Source: Propionibacteriaceae bacterium
GTDB taxonomy: Bacteria; Actinomycetota; Actinomycetes; Propionibacteriales; Propionibacteriaceae
Assembly: GCA_031272505.1 (NCBI GenBank)
Contig: JAISTQ010000054.1
Span: 62,001-126,000 of the forward strand
Direction of reading: 5' to 3'
Length of the DNA: 64,000 bases
Under the pieces are notes generated by a model. The model searched no databases, was not told where the DNA came from, and saw only the letters and a program-made list of their open reading frames with translations. How positions within the stretch are numbered: the first letter of the stretch is position 1; every line of letters starts with the position of its first letter. The position numbers and the translations under genes were made by a program. Below, piece by piece: positions 1 through 7,109 of the stretch.

Positions 1-2120
1 CGGTTGACGAGGCTGGCAATGAGTCCACGCCGGTCACCGTCCCGCTGGATGTCACCCCGCCTGGCGCTCCGAGCGTCACCGAGGCGAACGGCGAGCACAT
101 CGCCGGCACCGCACCTGGCGATGACATCGACGAGGTAGTGGTCACCTATCCGAAGGATGGCGGCGGCACCGGCGAAATCCACGTCCCGGTCAACCCGGAT
201 GGCACCTACTCGGTGGACACCCCGGCGGACGCCGCAGATGGCCCGCTCACCGTGGTCGCGGTCGATGAGGCTGGCAATGAGTCCGCCCCGACGACCACCA
301 CGCTGGACACCACGCCGCCGTCGAGCCCGACGGTAGACACCGCGAACAAGGACGAGATCTCCGGCTCCGCGCCTGGCGATGACGTCAAGGAAGTCGTGGT
401 CACCTATCCGAAGGAAGATGGCACCACTGGTACGGTCACCTGCCCGGTCACCGCTGGCAAGTTCTCCTGCGATACCCCGGCAGACGCGGACGACGGCACC
501 ATCTCGGTGGTCGCCAAGGATGAGGCTGGCAACACCTCGCCGGCAGTCACCTTCCCGATCGACGTCACCCCGCCGCCGTCTCCGACGGTCGACACGGTGA
601 ACGGCGACGAGATCTCCGGCACCGCGCCTGGTGATGATGTCGACCATGTCGAGGTCACCTATCCGAAGGAAGATGGCACCACCGGCACGATCGATTGCCC
701 GGTCACCGCTGGCAAGTTCAAGTGCGATACTCCGGATGACGCCACCAACGGCACCATCTCGGTGGTCACCGTGGACGAGGCCGGCAACGAGTCCGACCCG
801 GTCACCAAGCCGCTGGACGTCACTCCGCCGTCGAACCCGAAGGTGGATGTCGCGAACAAGGACGAGATCTCCGGCACCGCGCCTGGTGATGATGTCGACC
901 ATGTCGAGATCACCTATCCGAAGGATGGCGGCGGCACCGGCAAGATCGATTGCCCGGTCTCGGCTGGCAAGTTCAAGTGCGATACCCCGGCTGACGCCAC
1001 CGATGGCGACGTCAAGGTCGCGGCAGTGGACGACGCGGGCAACAAGTCCGGCGAAGTCACCTTCCCGATCGACGTCACGCCGCCGAGCGCGCCGAGCAAC
1101 GCGCATCAGGATCGCGATTCGAACAACAAGCCGGTCGTCACCAATGATCCGGCGAAGGATGCCGAGCCTGGTTCCACCATCGTGGTCACCTGGCCGGATG
1201 GCACCACCTCTGAGTCGACGGTGAATCCGGATGGCTCGTGGTCCGTGCCGATCCCGGATGGCATGAAGGATGGCGACGCCTCCGTCGTGGTCAAGGATCC
1301 GGCTGGCAACCCGTCGGCGGCTGTGAAGGTCCCGGTGGACGTCACCGCTCCGGACAAGCCGACGATTGAGAAGGCCGACAACACCGGTATCTCCGGCAAG
1401 GCCGAGCCTGAGTCGACCGTGACGATCACCCTGCCGCCTGGCTCCACGCCGACCGCCGTTGGCGATTGCAAGGTTGGCTCCGTGGCGGGCACCTTGGTAT
1501 GCACCGTTGGCAAGGACGGCACCTGGAGCTATCCGGGCCCGCTCACCGACGACATCAAGTCCGGTGTGATCACCGTGGTCGCCACCGACAAGGCTGGCAA
1601 CGTCTCCCCGGCCGCCACTGCCACCCTGGACAACAAGGTGCAGTCCGGCACGATCAGCGGCCCGGAGTCCATCCTGGTCACCACTGATCAGGGCGAGCCG
1701 GTCGACGTCAAGGTCCTCGGCAAGTACACGACGGATGCCACTCCGCTGGTCATCGCGTCCTATGAGCAGCCCGATAACGGCACCGTGTCCTTCAACCCGG
1801 CTACCACCGGCCTGGATGTGGTGAACGCTACCGGCTACCTGACCTACACGCCTGACGATGAGTTCTCTGGCACCGACAGCTTCAATGTGACGATGTCGAA
1901 CGCCAAGGGCACCACCAAGACCGTTCCGGTCATCGTCACGGTGAAGGCCACGACCCAGACGAACCCGTCGCCGTCGCCGACCACCACCACGGTCGCTCCG
2001 ACCGGCGGTGACACGGTCACGACGAACAGTTGGTGGTTCGCCGGTCTGCTCGGCCTGCTGGGTCTCAGCGTCATCGTGGTCGCGGCGCTCCTGCGCCGCC
2101 GCCGCGACGAACACAACTAA
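1..2120 (+). CDS. Surface protein with tandem Ig-like repeats and cell-wall sorting tail (5' partial)
   Basis: The frame is open from the left edge (codons start at base 3), so the N-terminus and signal peptide lie outside the window; about 705 residues are visible. At least four Ig-like units of about 85 residues follow each other, each opening with a TPP motif and carrying APGDD and DEAGN motifs. Several hold a Cys pair 8-10 residues apart that could form a disulfide. More divergent Ig units and a cadherin-like domain with the motif TYTPDDEFSGTDSF follow. The tail is a Pro/Thr linker, VAPTGG, a hydrophobic helix and an RRRR cluster, which is the layout of a sortase substrate. The motif VAPTG is not canonical LPxTG but is close to the LAxTG type used by class E sortases. 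The sortase gene lies directly downstream. An adhesin or stalk role is inferred; no ligand can be named. Confidence 0.85.
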   Translation, partial: VDEAGNESTPVTVPLDVTPPGAPSVTEANGEHIAGTAPGDDIDEVVVTYPKDGGGTGEIHVPVNPDGTYSVDTPADAADGPLTVVAVDEAGNESAPTTTTLDTTPPSSPTVDTANKDEISGSAPGDDVKEVVVTYPKEDGTTGTVTCPVTAGKFSCDTPADADDGTISVVAKDEAGNTSPAVTFPIDVTPPPSPTVDTVNGDEISGTAPGDDVDHVEVTYPKEDGTTGTIDCPVTAGKFKCDTPDDATNGTISVVTVDEAGNESDPVTKPLDVTPPSNPKVDVANKDEISGTAPGDDVDHVEITYPKDGGGTGKIDCPVSAGKFKCDTPADATDGDVKVAAVDDAGNKSGEVTFPIDVTPPSAPSNAHQDRDSNNKPVVTNDPAKDAEPGSTIVVTWPDGTTSESTVNPDGSWSVPIPDGMKDGDASVVVKDPAGNPSAAVKVPVDVTAPDKPTIEKADNTGISGKAEPESTVTITLPPGSTPTAVGDCKVGSVAGTLVCTVGKDGTWSYPGPLTDDIKSGVITVVATDKAGNVSPAATATLDNKVQSGTISGPESILVTTDQGEPVDVKVLGKYTTDATPLVIASYEQPDNGTVSFNPATTGLDVVNATGYLTYTPDDEFSGTDSFNVTMSNAKGTTKTVPVIVTVKATTQTNPSPSPTTTTVAPTGGDTVTTNSWWFAGLLGLLGLSVIVVAALLRRRRDEHN
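48..1090 (+). repeat. Tandem ~255-bp coding repeats (Ig-like units)
   Basis: TPP-encoding boundaries recur near 48, 306, 562, 817 and 1072, a period of about 255 bp (85 codons). Long stretches are nearly identical at the DNA level between units. Such arrays can expand or shrink by recombination and are prone to assembly collapse. Confidence 0.8.
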
Positions 2121-2143
2121 ACCTGACACCAACTAACCCCAGA

Positions 2144-2178
2144 GAGGAGGGGGGCTACGCGAGTAGCTCCCCTCCTTC
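2144..2178 (+). terminator. Hairpin terminator after the Ig-repeat protein
   Basis: A stem of about 14 bp (arms 2145-2158 and 2163-2176, one G-U pair) closes a GCGA loop 25 nt after the stop codon. The following T-run is short (CTCCTT), so the terminator call rests mainly on stem strength and position. Confidence 0.65.
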
Positions 2179-2208
2179 ACCTTTGGAATAAAACCAGAGC
2201 CACATCGT

Positions 2209-2214
2209 TAGACT
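2209..2214 (+). promoter_or_regulatory. -10 hexamer of a leaderless sortase promoter
   Basis: TAGACT ends 7 nt before the sortase ATG, so transcription would start at or next to the start codon. No Shine-Dalgarno sequence precedes that ATG. Confidence 0.55.
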
Positions 2215-2221
2215 AGGTACT

Positions 2222-2956
2222 ATGTCCGATCTCTTGGAGTTGCACGAAGAGCCCGAAGCGGAGCGCGAGCCGAAAAAGAAGCGCGGCCTGATGTGGCTGC
2301 TGCTCCTGTTCGGCCTAATCTTGATCCTGTCCAGCGCGACCATCATCCTGACGTCGATGTTCGTCCCGCCCGTGGAGAACGCCACCAAGGACCTCGACGG
2401 CAACTGGGTCGTCCCCGAAGACGACACCGGCTGGAATGACCCGGACGCCATCGCCGCCATCGACGCCGTGGACGAAATCCCCACCGGCGGACGCTTCATC
2501 GTCCCGTCCGTGGGCTTGGACGCCGCCCTCGGCGAGGCCAACTCCTACAAGGGCGTGATCAACCCGCCCGGCTTCAAGTCCGTCTATCGCATCCGCGACA
2601 TGGGCGTTTCGCTCGACAAGGCCGCCGAAGGGACGGTGTACGTGGCCACCCACTCGCTGCGTCACGGCGGCCGCGGCCCCGGCAACTATCTCTTTGACGT
2701 GGACACCGGCCAGATTACCGTCAAGATCGGCGACGAGATGATCGCCGACGGGGTGAAATACCACGTCGTCGACTTCCGCTCCATCCCAAAGGCGGATCTG
2801 GGCTCCCAATCCGACATCTGGGAAAACAGCCCTGGCCGCCTCGTCGTCATCACCTGCCTCCAGCGCCCCGACAACTCCGCCTCCCGCAACAACGTCGTCA
2901 TCATCGGCCAACTCGACGGCACCGACTCCACCACCTCCGGCGGCACCGAAGAATAA
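2222..2956 (+). CDS. Sortase family transpeptidase (class E-like)
   Basis: The product is a 244-residue membrane enzyme predicted to cleave a sorting motif and attach surface proteins to peptidoglycan. A charged cytoplasmic N-terminus is followed by one membrane helix (about residues 23-47) and an extracellular sortase domain (about 90-232). The catalytic triad is visible: His144 in VATHS, Cys212 in VVITC, and Arg222 in SRNNVV. It lies 101 nt after the Ig-repeat protein, whose tail carries VAPTG, so that protein is the likely substrate (inference). The start was chosen because the preceding TAGACT box fits a leaderless transcript. The class E assignment rests on the single N-terminal anchor and actinobacterial context; class D or F cannot be fully excluded. 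Confidence 0.88.
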   Translation: MSDLLELHEEPEAEREPKKKRGLMWLLLLFGLILILSSATIILTSMFVPPVENATKDLDGNWVVPEDDTGWNDPDAIAAIDAVDEIPTGGRFIVPSVGLDAALGEANSYKGVINPPGFKSVYRIRDMGVSLDKAAEGTVYVATHSLRHGGRGPGNYLFDVDTGQITVKIGDEMIADGVKYHVVDFRSIPKADLGSQSDIWENSPGRLVVITCLQRPDNSASRNNVVIIGQLDGTDSTTSGGTEE

Positions 2957-2959
2957 CCC

Positions 2960-3252
2960 CCTCGCGCGGCTCCGCGAAATTGTCCTCGCTTCGCTCGGGC
3001 TCAGTTGTTCGTCGGAATGCCTTCGGCTCCTCCTCACTGGATTCCCAGCCTGCGGCTGAGAATGACGGGATGAGGTCACACTTTCGCGTCATCCTCGACG
3101 AACGTCGGGGATCCAGACGATTGAGGAGCGGGAGAGCGAGCTTGCTCATTCGACCGAGACGATTGAGTCTGACAGAGCGAAGCCCGAACAGTGAGCGACG
3201 CGCGTAGCGCTTGGAGCGAACACACTGAGCGGGAGCGGAGCGACCACCGATA
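2960..3252. repeat. Composite palindromic element R1 (head-to-head pair, intergenic)
   Basis: This fills most of the gap between the sortase and menE. It contains a short unit in reverse orientation and, after a spacer, a long unit in forward orientation starting at GCGTCATCCTCGACG. Each unit has hairpin A (GTCATYCTC-stem-GGRATCCAG), hairpin B before TTGGAGCGAAC, and a GAGCG-GAGCGA-type end. About 89 bp of the long unit (from about 3109) is the reverse complement of the element inside menC with one mismatch. Nothing in it looks like a gene. Confidence 0.85.
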
Positions 3253-3270
3253 CCGAGGCGGCACCCCCAC

Positions 3271-3276
3271 TACACT
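3271..3276 (+). promoter_or_regulatory. -10 hexamer of a leaderless menE promoter
   Basis: TACACT ends 7 nt before the ATG at 3284. It supports that ATG over the more upstream in-frame start at 3191, which would read through the repeat element. Confidence 0.5.
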
Positions 3277-3283
3277 GGGCATC

Positions 3284-4555
3284 ATGCATATGCAAGTGGT
3301 GTCGGGGGAGGGGGTCAGGCCCGCGTTGCGGCGGGTGTTGGCCGGTGAGGGGTGCGTGGCCGTCATTCCCGAAAAGGGGGCGGAGCCGTATTTGCGGATG
3401 TTGCGGCCCGAGGTGCCGGTGGAGCATGACGAGTGTGCGCTGATCGTGGCGACGTCGGGGGCGACGGGCGACCCGAAGGGGGTGATGCTGAGTGTGGATG
3501 CGGTGCGGTTCATGGTGGAGGCGACGCATCGGCGGCTCGGCGGGCCGGGGCGCTGGGATTGCGCGTTGCCGGTGCACCACATCGCCGGATTGATGACGAT
3601 CGCGCGGGATCTCGTCGCTGTGGAAGCCGCTGGGAGCGCCGAAATGCCCAAATACACGTCGATGGTGCCCGCGCAGTTGCACCAGGCGTTTCAGAATCCG
3701 GCTGAGAGCGCCAAATTGCGCCAATTTCAGGCTATTTTGCTGGGCGGCTCGGCCATCCCCGCCGGAATGCTGGAGGCGGCCGCAGCCGCCGGCCTCAACG
3801 TCGTCACCACCTACGGCATGTCCGAAACCTGCGGCGGCTGCGTCTACAACCGCCTCCCCCTCGACGGAGTCACCATCGGCTTCGAAAAGGACGTCGCTGT
3901 CTCGACCGCCAGCCCGGAGGGTGAGTCTCGGGGCACCCACTGGCCGTCATCCGCTATCCTCCCGGCAGCGACCAGTAGCCCCCAGCCACGCACCCCACCC
4001 CCGTCATCCTCGACGAATGTCGGGGATCCAGTGAGCGACGTGCCGGAGGCACTTGGAGCGAACCAAGGGCGCGCGAGCGTAGCGAGCACCATTACCCTCT
4101 CGGGGCCGATGGCATTCTTGGGGTATCGGCTGGCACCGGAGTTGACGGCGGCGGTGTTGACGGGCCAGACGGTGCGCACCCGCGATCTGGGGTACGTGGC
4201 CGATGGGCTGCTCTACGTGACGGGCCGGATGGACGACGTGGTGATCTCCGGGGGCGAGAACGTAGATCTGCACGCGGCGCAACAGGCCGCCGACCGCCTC
4301 TTCGGCATCGACGCCGCCACCCGGGTGGTGCTCGTCGATGTCCCCGACCCCCGTTTCGGCGTACGCATCGTGGCGGTGACGGCCAATGTCCTGCCGGACG
4401 CCCAGATCGTCAACCCGCTGGCCGAGGTGCTGGAGCGTCCCGCCGTCCCGAAGCAGATCCATCGCCTGGACGCGCTGCCGTTGACGGCGTTGGGAAAGCT
4501 GAGCCGCGATAAGATAAGGGAGTTGATTGACGCGGGGGCGAGTCCGAGAAAGTGA
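3284..4555 (+). CDS. menE: o-Succinylbenzoate--CoA ligase with in-frame repeat insertion
   Basis: MenE activates o-succinylbenzoate with ATP and CoA in menaquinone synthesis. The ANL-superfamily P-loop ATSGATGDPKG, the TYGMSET motif and the C-terminal hinge GRMDDVVISGGENV are present. The protein is 423 residues, roughly 60 longer than a compact actinobacterial MenE. The excess is a block at about 3895-4090 that encodes Ser/Pro/Ala-rich, MenE-unlike sequence and consists of a palindromic repeat element; native sequence resumes at ITLSGPM. The insertion lies just after the TYGMSET region in a surface-loop-like position and keeps the frame. The start at 3284 was chosen from the leaderless promoter and the end of R1. 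It is followed after 1 nt by menA. Activity is likely but unproven. Confidence 0.88.
   Translation: MHMQVVSGEGVRPALRRVLAGEGCVAVIPEKGAEPYLRMLRPEVPVEHDECALIVATSGATGDPKGVMLSVDAVRFMVEATHRRLGGPGRWDCALPVHHIAGLMTIARDLVAVEAAGSAEMPKYTSMVPAQLHQAFQNPAESAKLRQFQAILLGGSAIPAGMLEAAAAAGLNVVTTYGMSETCGGCVYNRLPLDGVTIGFEKDVAVSTASPEGESRGTHWPSSAILPAATSSPQPRTPPPSSSTNVGDPVSDVPEALGANQGRASVASTITLSGPMAFLGYRLAPELTAAVLTGQTVRTRDLGYVADGLLYVTGRMDDVVISGGENVDLHAAQQAADRLFGIDAATRVVLVDVPDPRFGVRIVAVTANVLPDAQIVNPLAEVLERPAVPKQIHRLDALPLTALGKLSRDKIRELIDAGASPRK
3895..4090 (+). repeat. Palindromic element R2, in frame inside menE
   Basis: It contains hairpin A (CTCGAC-GAAT-GTCGGGG), hairpin B (GTGCC-GGA-GGCAC), TTGGAGCGAAC and the end GAGCGTAGCGAGCACC. 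An upstream module (TCGACCGCCAGCCCGGAGG and the following ~30 bp) is shared with the element in menD. It is about 195 bp, or 65 codons, with no stop codon in the menE frame. Confidence 0.85.
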
Positions 4556-4556
4556 T

Positions 4557-5429
4557 ATGGCTTCGATAGCTCAATGGGTGGAGGGTGCCCGGTTGCGCAC
4601 CCTGCCGGCGGCGATTTCCCCGGTGGTGGGCGGCGCCGCCATCGCGATTTACGAGCACCAGTTCGATTGGCTGCTGTGCATCCTGGCGCTGGTGACCGCG
4701 CTGCTGATCCAGATCGGCTCGAATCTGGCCAACGACTATTCGGACGGCATCCGGGGCACCGACGCCGAGCGGGTCGGCCCGCTGCGGCTGGTGGGTTCCG
4801 GAGCGGCCCGCCCAAAGCAGGTGCTGGGAGCGGCGCTGGGCTGCTGGGTCTTGGCGGCCGTGACGGGCCTGGTCGTCGTCATGCTGACCGGCTATTGGTG
4901 GCTGCTCGCGGTGGGCGCGGGCTGCATCGTCGCGGCCTGGTTTTACACCGGCGGGAAGCACCCGTATGGGTACGCCGGGCTGGGGGAGTTGTTCGTCTTC
5001 GTCTGCTATGGCCTGGTGGCGGTGAACTTCACCGTGTTCATCCAGGTGGGCGCGTTCACCTGGGGAGGGCTGTGGGTCTCGGTGGCGCTGGGGCTGCTCT
5101 GCTGCGGCATCCTGGTGGCCAACAACCTACGCGACATTGACGGCGATCTGGCCGCGGGCAAGCGCACGCTGGCCACCAAGATGGGCGCGCCAGGCACCCG
5201 TTATTTCTACTTGGCGCTCGTCATCGCCGCCACCTTGGCGGTTGTCGCCGTCGCCTTGGCCACCGATTGGTGGGCGCTGCTGGGGCTGGCGATGCTGGTG
5301 CTGCTCGTCGATCCGCTGCGGCTGGTGTTGCGCGGGGCGACGGGCCGTCCGCTCATCTATGTGCTGAAACTCACCGGCTTGGCCGAGCTGCTCTGCTCGC
5401 TGGGCCTGCTGGTGGGCCTGCTGGGGTGA
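4557..5429 (+). CDS. menA: 1,4-Dihydroxy-2-naphthoate polyprenyltransferase
   Basis: MenA joins the polyprenyl chain to 1,4-dihydroxy-2-naphthoate at the membrane, giving demethylmenaquinone. The 290-residue protein has the UbiA-family prenyl-diphosphate motif NDYSDGIRGTD and a second Asp-rich motif NNLRDIDGDLAAGKRTLA, with about eight hydrophobic helices. The ATG at 4557 lies 1 nt after the menE stop, so translation is probably coupled; an in-frame start at 4527 would overlap menE and is less likely. Its prenyl donor may come from the polyprenyl diphosphate synthase at 27418-28377. No insertion is seen in this gene, unlike its neighbours menE, menC and menD. Confidence 0.93.
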   Translation: MASIAQWVEGARLRTLPAAISPVVGGAAIAIYEHQFDWLLCILALVTALLIQIGSNLANDYSDGIRGTDAERVGPLRLVGSGAARPKQVLGAALGCWVLAAVTGLVVVMLTGYWWLLAVGAGCIVAAWFYTGGKHPYGYAGLGELFVFVCYGLVAVNFTVFIQVGAFTWGGLWVSVALGLLCCGILVANNLRDIDGDLAAGKRTLATKMGAPGTRYFYLALVIAATLAVVAVALATDWWALLGLAMLVLLVDPLRLVLRGATGRPLIYVLKLTGLAELLCSLGLLVGLLG

Positions 5430-5433
5430 GCCC

Positions 5434-6645
5434 ATGGAGAGCTTCGTCTATGCCATCGAGATGCCCACCGAGTTCCGAGGCATCACCCGCCGCGAGGGGA
5501 TGATTCTGCGCGGGGCGGCCGGCCTGGGGGAGTGGTCGCCGTTTTGGGATTATGACGACGCGGAGTCCCGCCCCTGGTGGCAGGCGGCTCTGGAGGCGGC
5601 CGAGCAGGGGTTCCCCGCCCCGGTGCGCCACACTGTCCCCGTCAACGTGACCATCCCCGCCGTCTCCCCCGCCGACGCGCACCACCGCGTCCTCGCCTCC
5701 GGCTGCGCCACCGCCAAAGTCAAAGTCGCCCACTACCCGTTGGTATCGAGTTCGCTTCGCTCACGCACTCTTTGTTCGCTCCAAGCACCTTCGGTGCGTC
5801 GCTCACTGTTCGGGCTTCGCCCTGTCAGACTCAATCGTCTCGGTCGAATGAGCAAGCTCGCTCTCCCGCTCCTCAATCGTCTGGATTCCCAGCCTACGGC
5901 TGAGAATGACGGGGCGGGGACACACTCTCTCCGTCATCCTCGACCGCAGGTCGGGGATCCAGTCCGACCAGGCCGGAGGCCTCTGGGAGGACAAAGCACG
6001 CGGGAGCGAAGCGACCACCACTTAGCAGACGAGGCACGGGTGGAGGCGGTGCGCGATGCGCTGGGGGCGGCGGGGAAGCTGCGGCTTGACGCGAACGGGT
6101 CGTGGAGCGTGGACGAGGCGTTCGCCCGGATCAAGGCATACGCCAAATACGACCTGGAGTACGTGGAGCAGCCCTGTGCCAGCATCGACGAGCTGGCCGA
6201 GTTGCGCCGGAAGCTGGCGCGGGCCGGCGTCAATGTGCGCATCGCCGCCGACGAGTCGATTCGCCACAGTGGCGATCCGCTGCGGGTGAGCCGGGCCGAG
6301 GCGGCCGACATCGCGGTGCTCAAGGTGCAGCCGCTGGGGGGAGTGCGCCGCTGCCTGGAGCTGGCCGAGCAAATCGGGCTGAGCGTCGTCGTCTCGTCAG
6401 CCTTGGAGACGTCGGTGGGCATCCGGATGGGCCTGGCCCTCGCCGCCGCGTTGCCGACCCTGGATTTCGCCTGCGGCCTGAACACCGTCGCATTGTTGTC
6501 TCATGATGTGGTCACCACGCCGCTGGTAGCGGAGCACGGCCAGCTCACGCTCCGCGAGGTGGAGCTGGCTCCCGGAGCCGATTGGGCTGCCGACGCTGAC
6601 ACCGTTACCCGTTGGCAACAGCGCCGCGATAGGCTCAGCGCGTGA
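5434..6645 (+). CDS. menC: o-Succinylbenzoate synthase with ~90-residue in-frame repeat insertion
   Basis: MenC, an enolase-superfamily enzyme, dehydrates SHCHC to o-succinylbenzoate. The catalytic set is visible: the KxK motif in TAKVKV, metal ligands in DANG, VEQP and AADES, and the second Lys in LKVQP. The protein has 403 residues where about 310-330 is usual. The extra sequence begins right after KVKVA and ends before DEARVEAVRDALG; it is rich in Arg, Ser, Leu and Pro and is encoded by a palindromic element (5741-6020). The insertion sits close to the first catalytic Lys, so activity depends on it looping out. The ATG lies 4 nt after menA, and the 3' end overlaps menD by 4 nt (GTGA). Confidence 0.88.
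   Translation: MESFVYAIEMPTEFRGITRREGMILRGAAGLGEWSPFWDYDDAESRPWWQAALEAAEQGFPAPVRHTVPVNVTIPAVSPADAHHRVLASGCATAKVKVAHYPLVSSSLRSRTLCSLQAPSVRRSLFGLRPVRLNRLGRMSKLALPLLNRLDSQPTAENDGAGTHSLRHPRPQVGDPVRPGRRPLGGQSTRERSDHHLADEARVEAVRDALGAAGKLRLDANGSWSVDEAFARIKAYAKYDLEYVEQPCASIDELAELRRKLARAGVNVRIAADESIRHSGDPLRVSRAEAADIAVLKVQPLGGVRRCLELAEQIGLSVVVSSALETSVGIRMGLALAAALPTLDFACGLNTVALLSHDVVTTPLVAEHGQLTLREVELAPGADWAADADTVTRWQQRRDRLSA
5741..6020. repeat. Palindromic composite element R3, in frame inside menC
   Basis: A long unit in reverse orientation is joined head-to-head with a short unit in forward orientation, mirroring R1. About 89 bp of the long unit is the reverse complement of R1 with one mismatch. Hairpin arms are CTCAGCC/GGCTGGG and GCACC/GGTGC in the reverse unit, and CTCGACC/GGTCGGGG and AGGCC/GGCCT in the forward unit. 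The whole ~280 bp has no stop codon in the menC frame. Confidence 0.87.
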
Positions 6646-7109
6646 CCAAATCCGAACGGATTGCCGCCGAGGTAGTCGCGGAGTTGTTGGAGCGGGGGGT
6701 ACGCGAAGCAGTGCTCTGCCCCGGTTCGCGCAGCGCCCCCTTGGCTTTGGCGTTGGCGCAGGCCGAGCAGCAGGGGAGCTTGCGGTTGCACGTCCGCATT
6801 GACGAGCGGGGTGCCGGATTCCTGGCGCTGGGTTTGGCGAAGGCCACCGAGGCGCCGACGGCGGTGGTCACCACCTCCGGCACGGCGGTGGGGAATCTGC
6901 TCCCCGCGGTGATGGAGGCCTACCACGCGCGGGTGCCGCTGGTCGTCGTCACCGCTGACCGCCCGGAAGGATGGGCCGAAAAGCGGGCGAACCAGACCAC
7001 CTGGCAATCCGGCATCTTCGGGCGCTTCACCGAGCCTGGCGAGCACATCGGGCCAGCGCATCTCAACGTGCACCTGGGCGAACCGCTGGTGGAGGTGGAG
7101 GATGACTAA
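6642..7109 (+). CDS. menD: MenD N-terminal (PYR) part, separate ORF
   Basis: MenD (SEPHCHC synthase) condenses isochorismate with 2-oxoglutarate using thiamine diphosphate. This 155-residue ORF holds the N-terminal domain: CPGSRSAPLALAL, the catalytic-Glu motif RIDERGAGFLALG, TTSGTAVGNLLPAV and TADRP. After WQSGIFG it jumps almost directly to GPAHLN, lacking roughly 30 residues normally found there, and then stops. The stop overlaps the ATG of the next ORF (ATGACTAA, 7102-7109). Repairing the frame alone would not restore the missing helix region, so this is not a simple one-base error. It may work as a two-subunit enzyme made by coupled translation, or it may be decaying. It starts with GTG overlapping the menC stop. 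Confidence 0.8.
   Translation: MTKSERIAAEVVAELLERGVREAVLCPGSRSAPLALALAQAEQQGSLRLHVRIDERGAGFLALGLAKATEAPTAVVTTSGTAVGNLLPAVMEAYHARVPLVVVTADRPEGWAEKRANQTTWQSGIFGRFTEPGEHIGPAHLNVHLGEPLVEVEDD

Noticed and set aside
48..1090. Regular repeats as a CRISPR array
   Set aside because: The units are 255 bp, protein-coding and contiguous without unique spacers of 30-40 bp; no cas gene is near.
3284..6645. menE and menC as pseudogenes disrupted by repeats
   Set aside because: Both frames stay open through the insertion and all active-site motifs remain, so a disrupted-gene call is not supported by the sequence.
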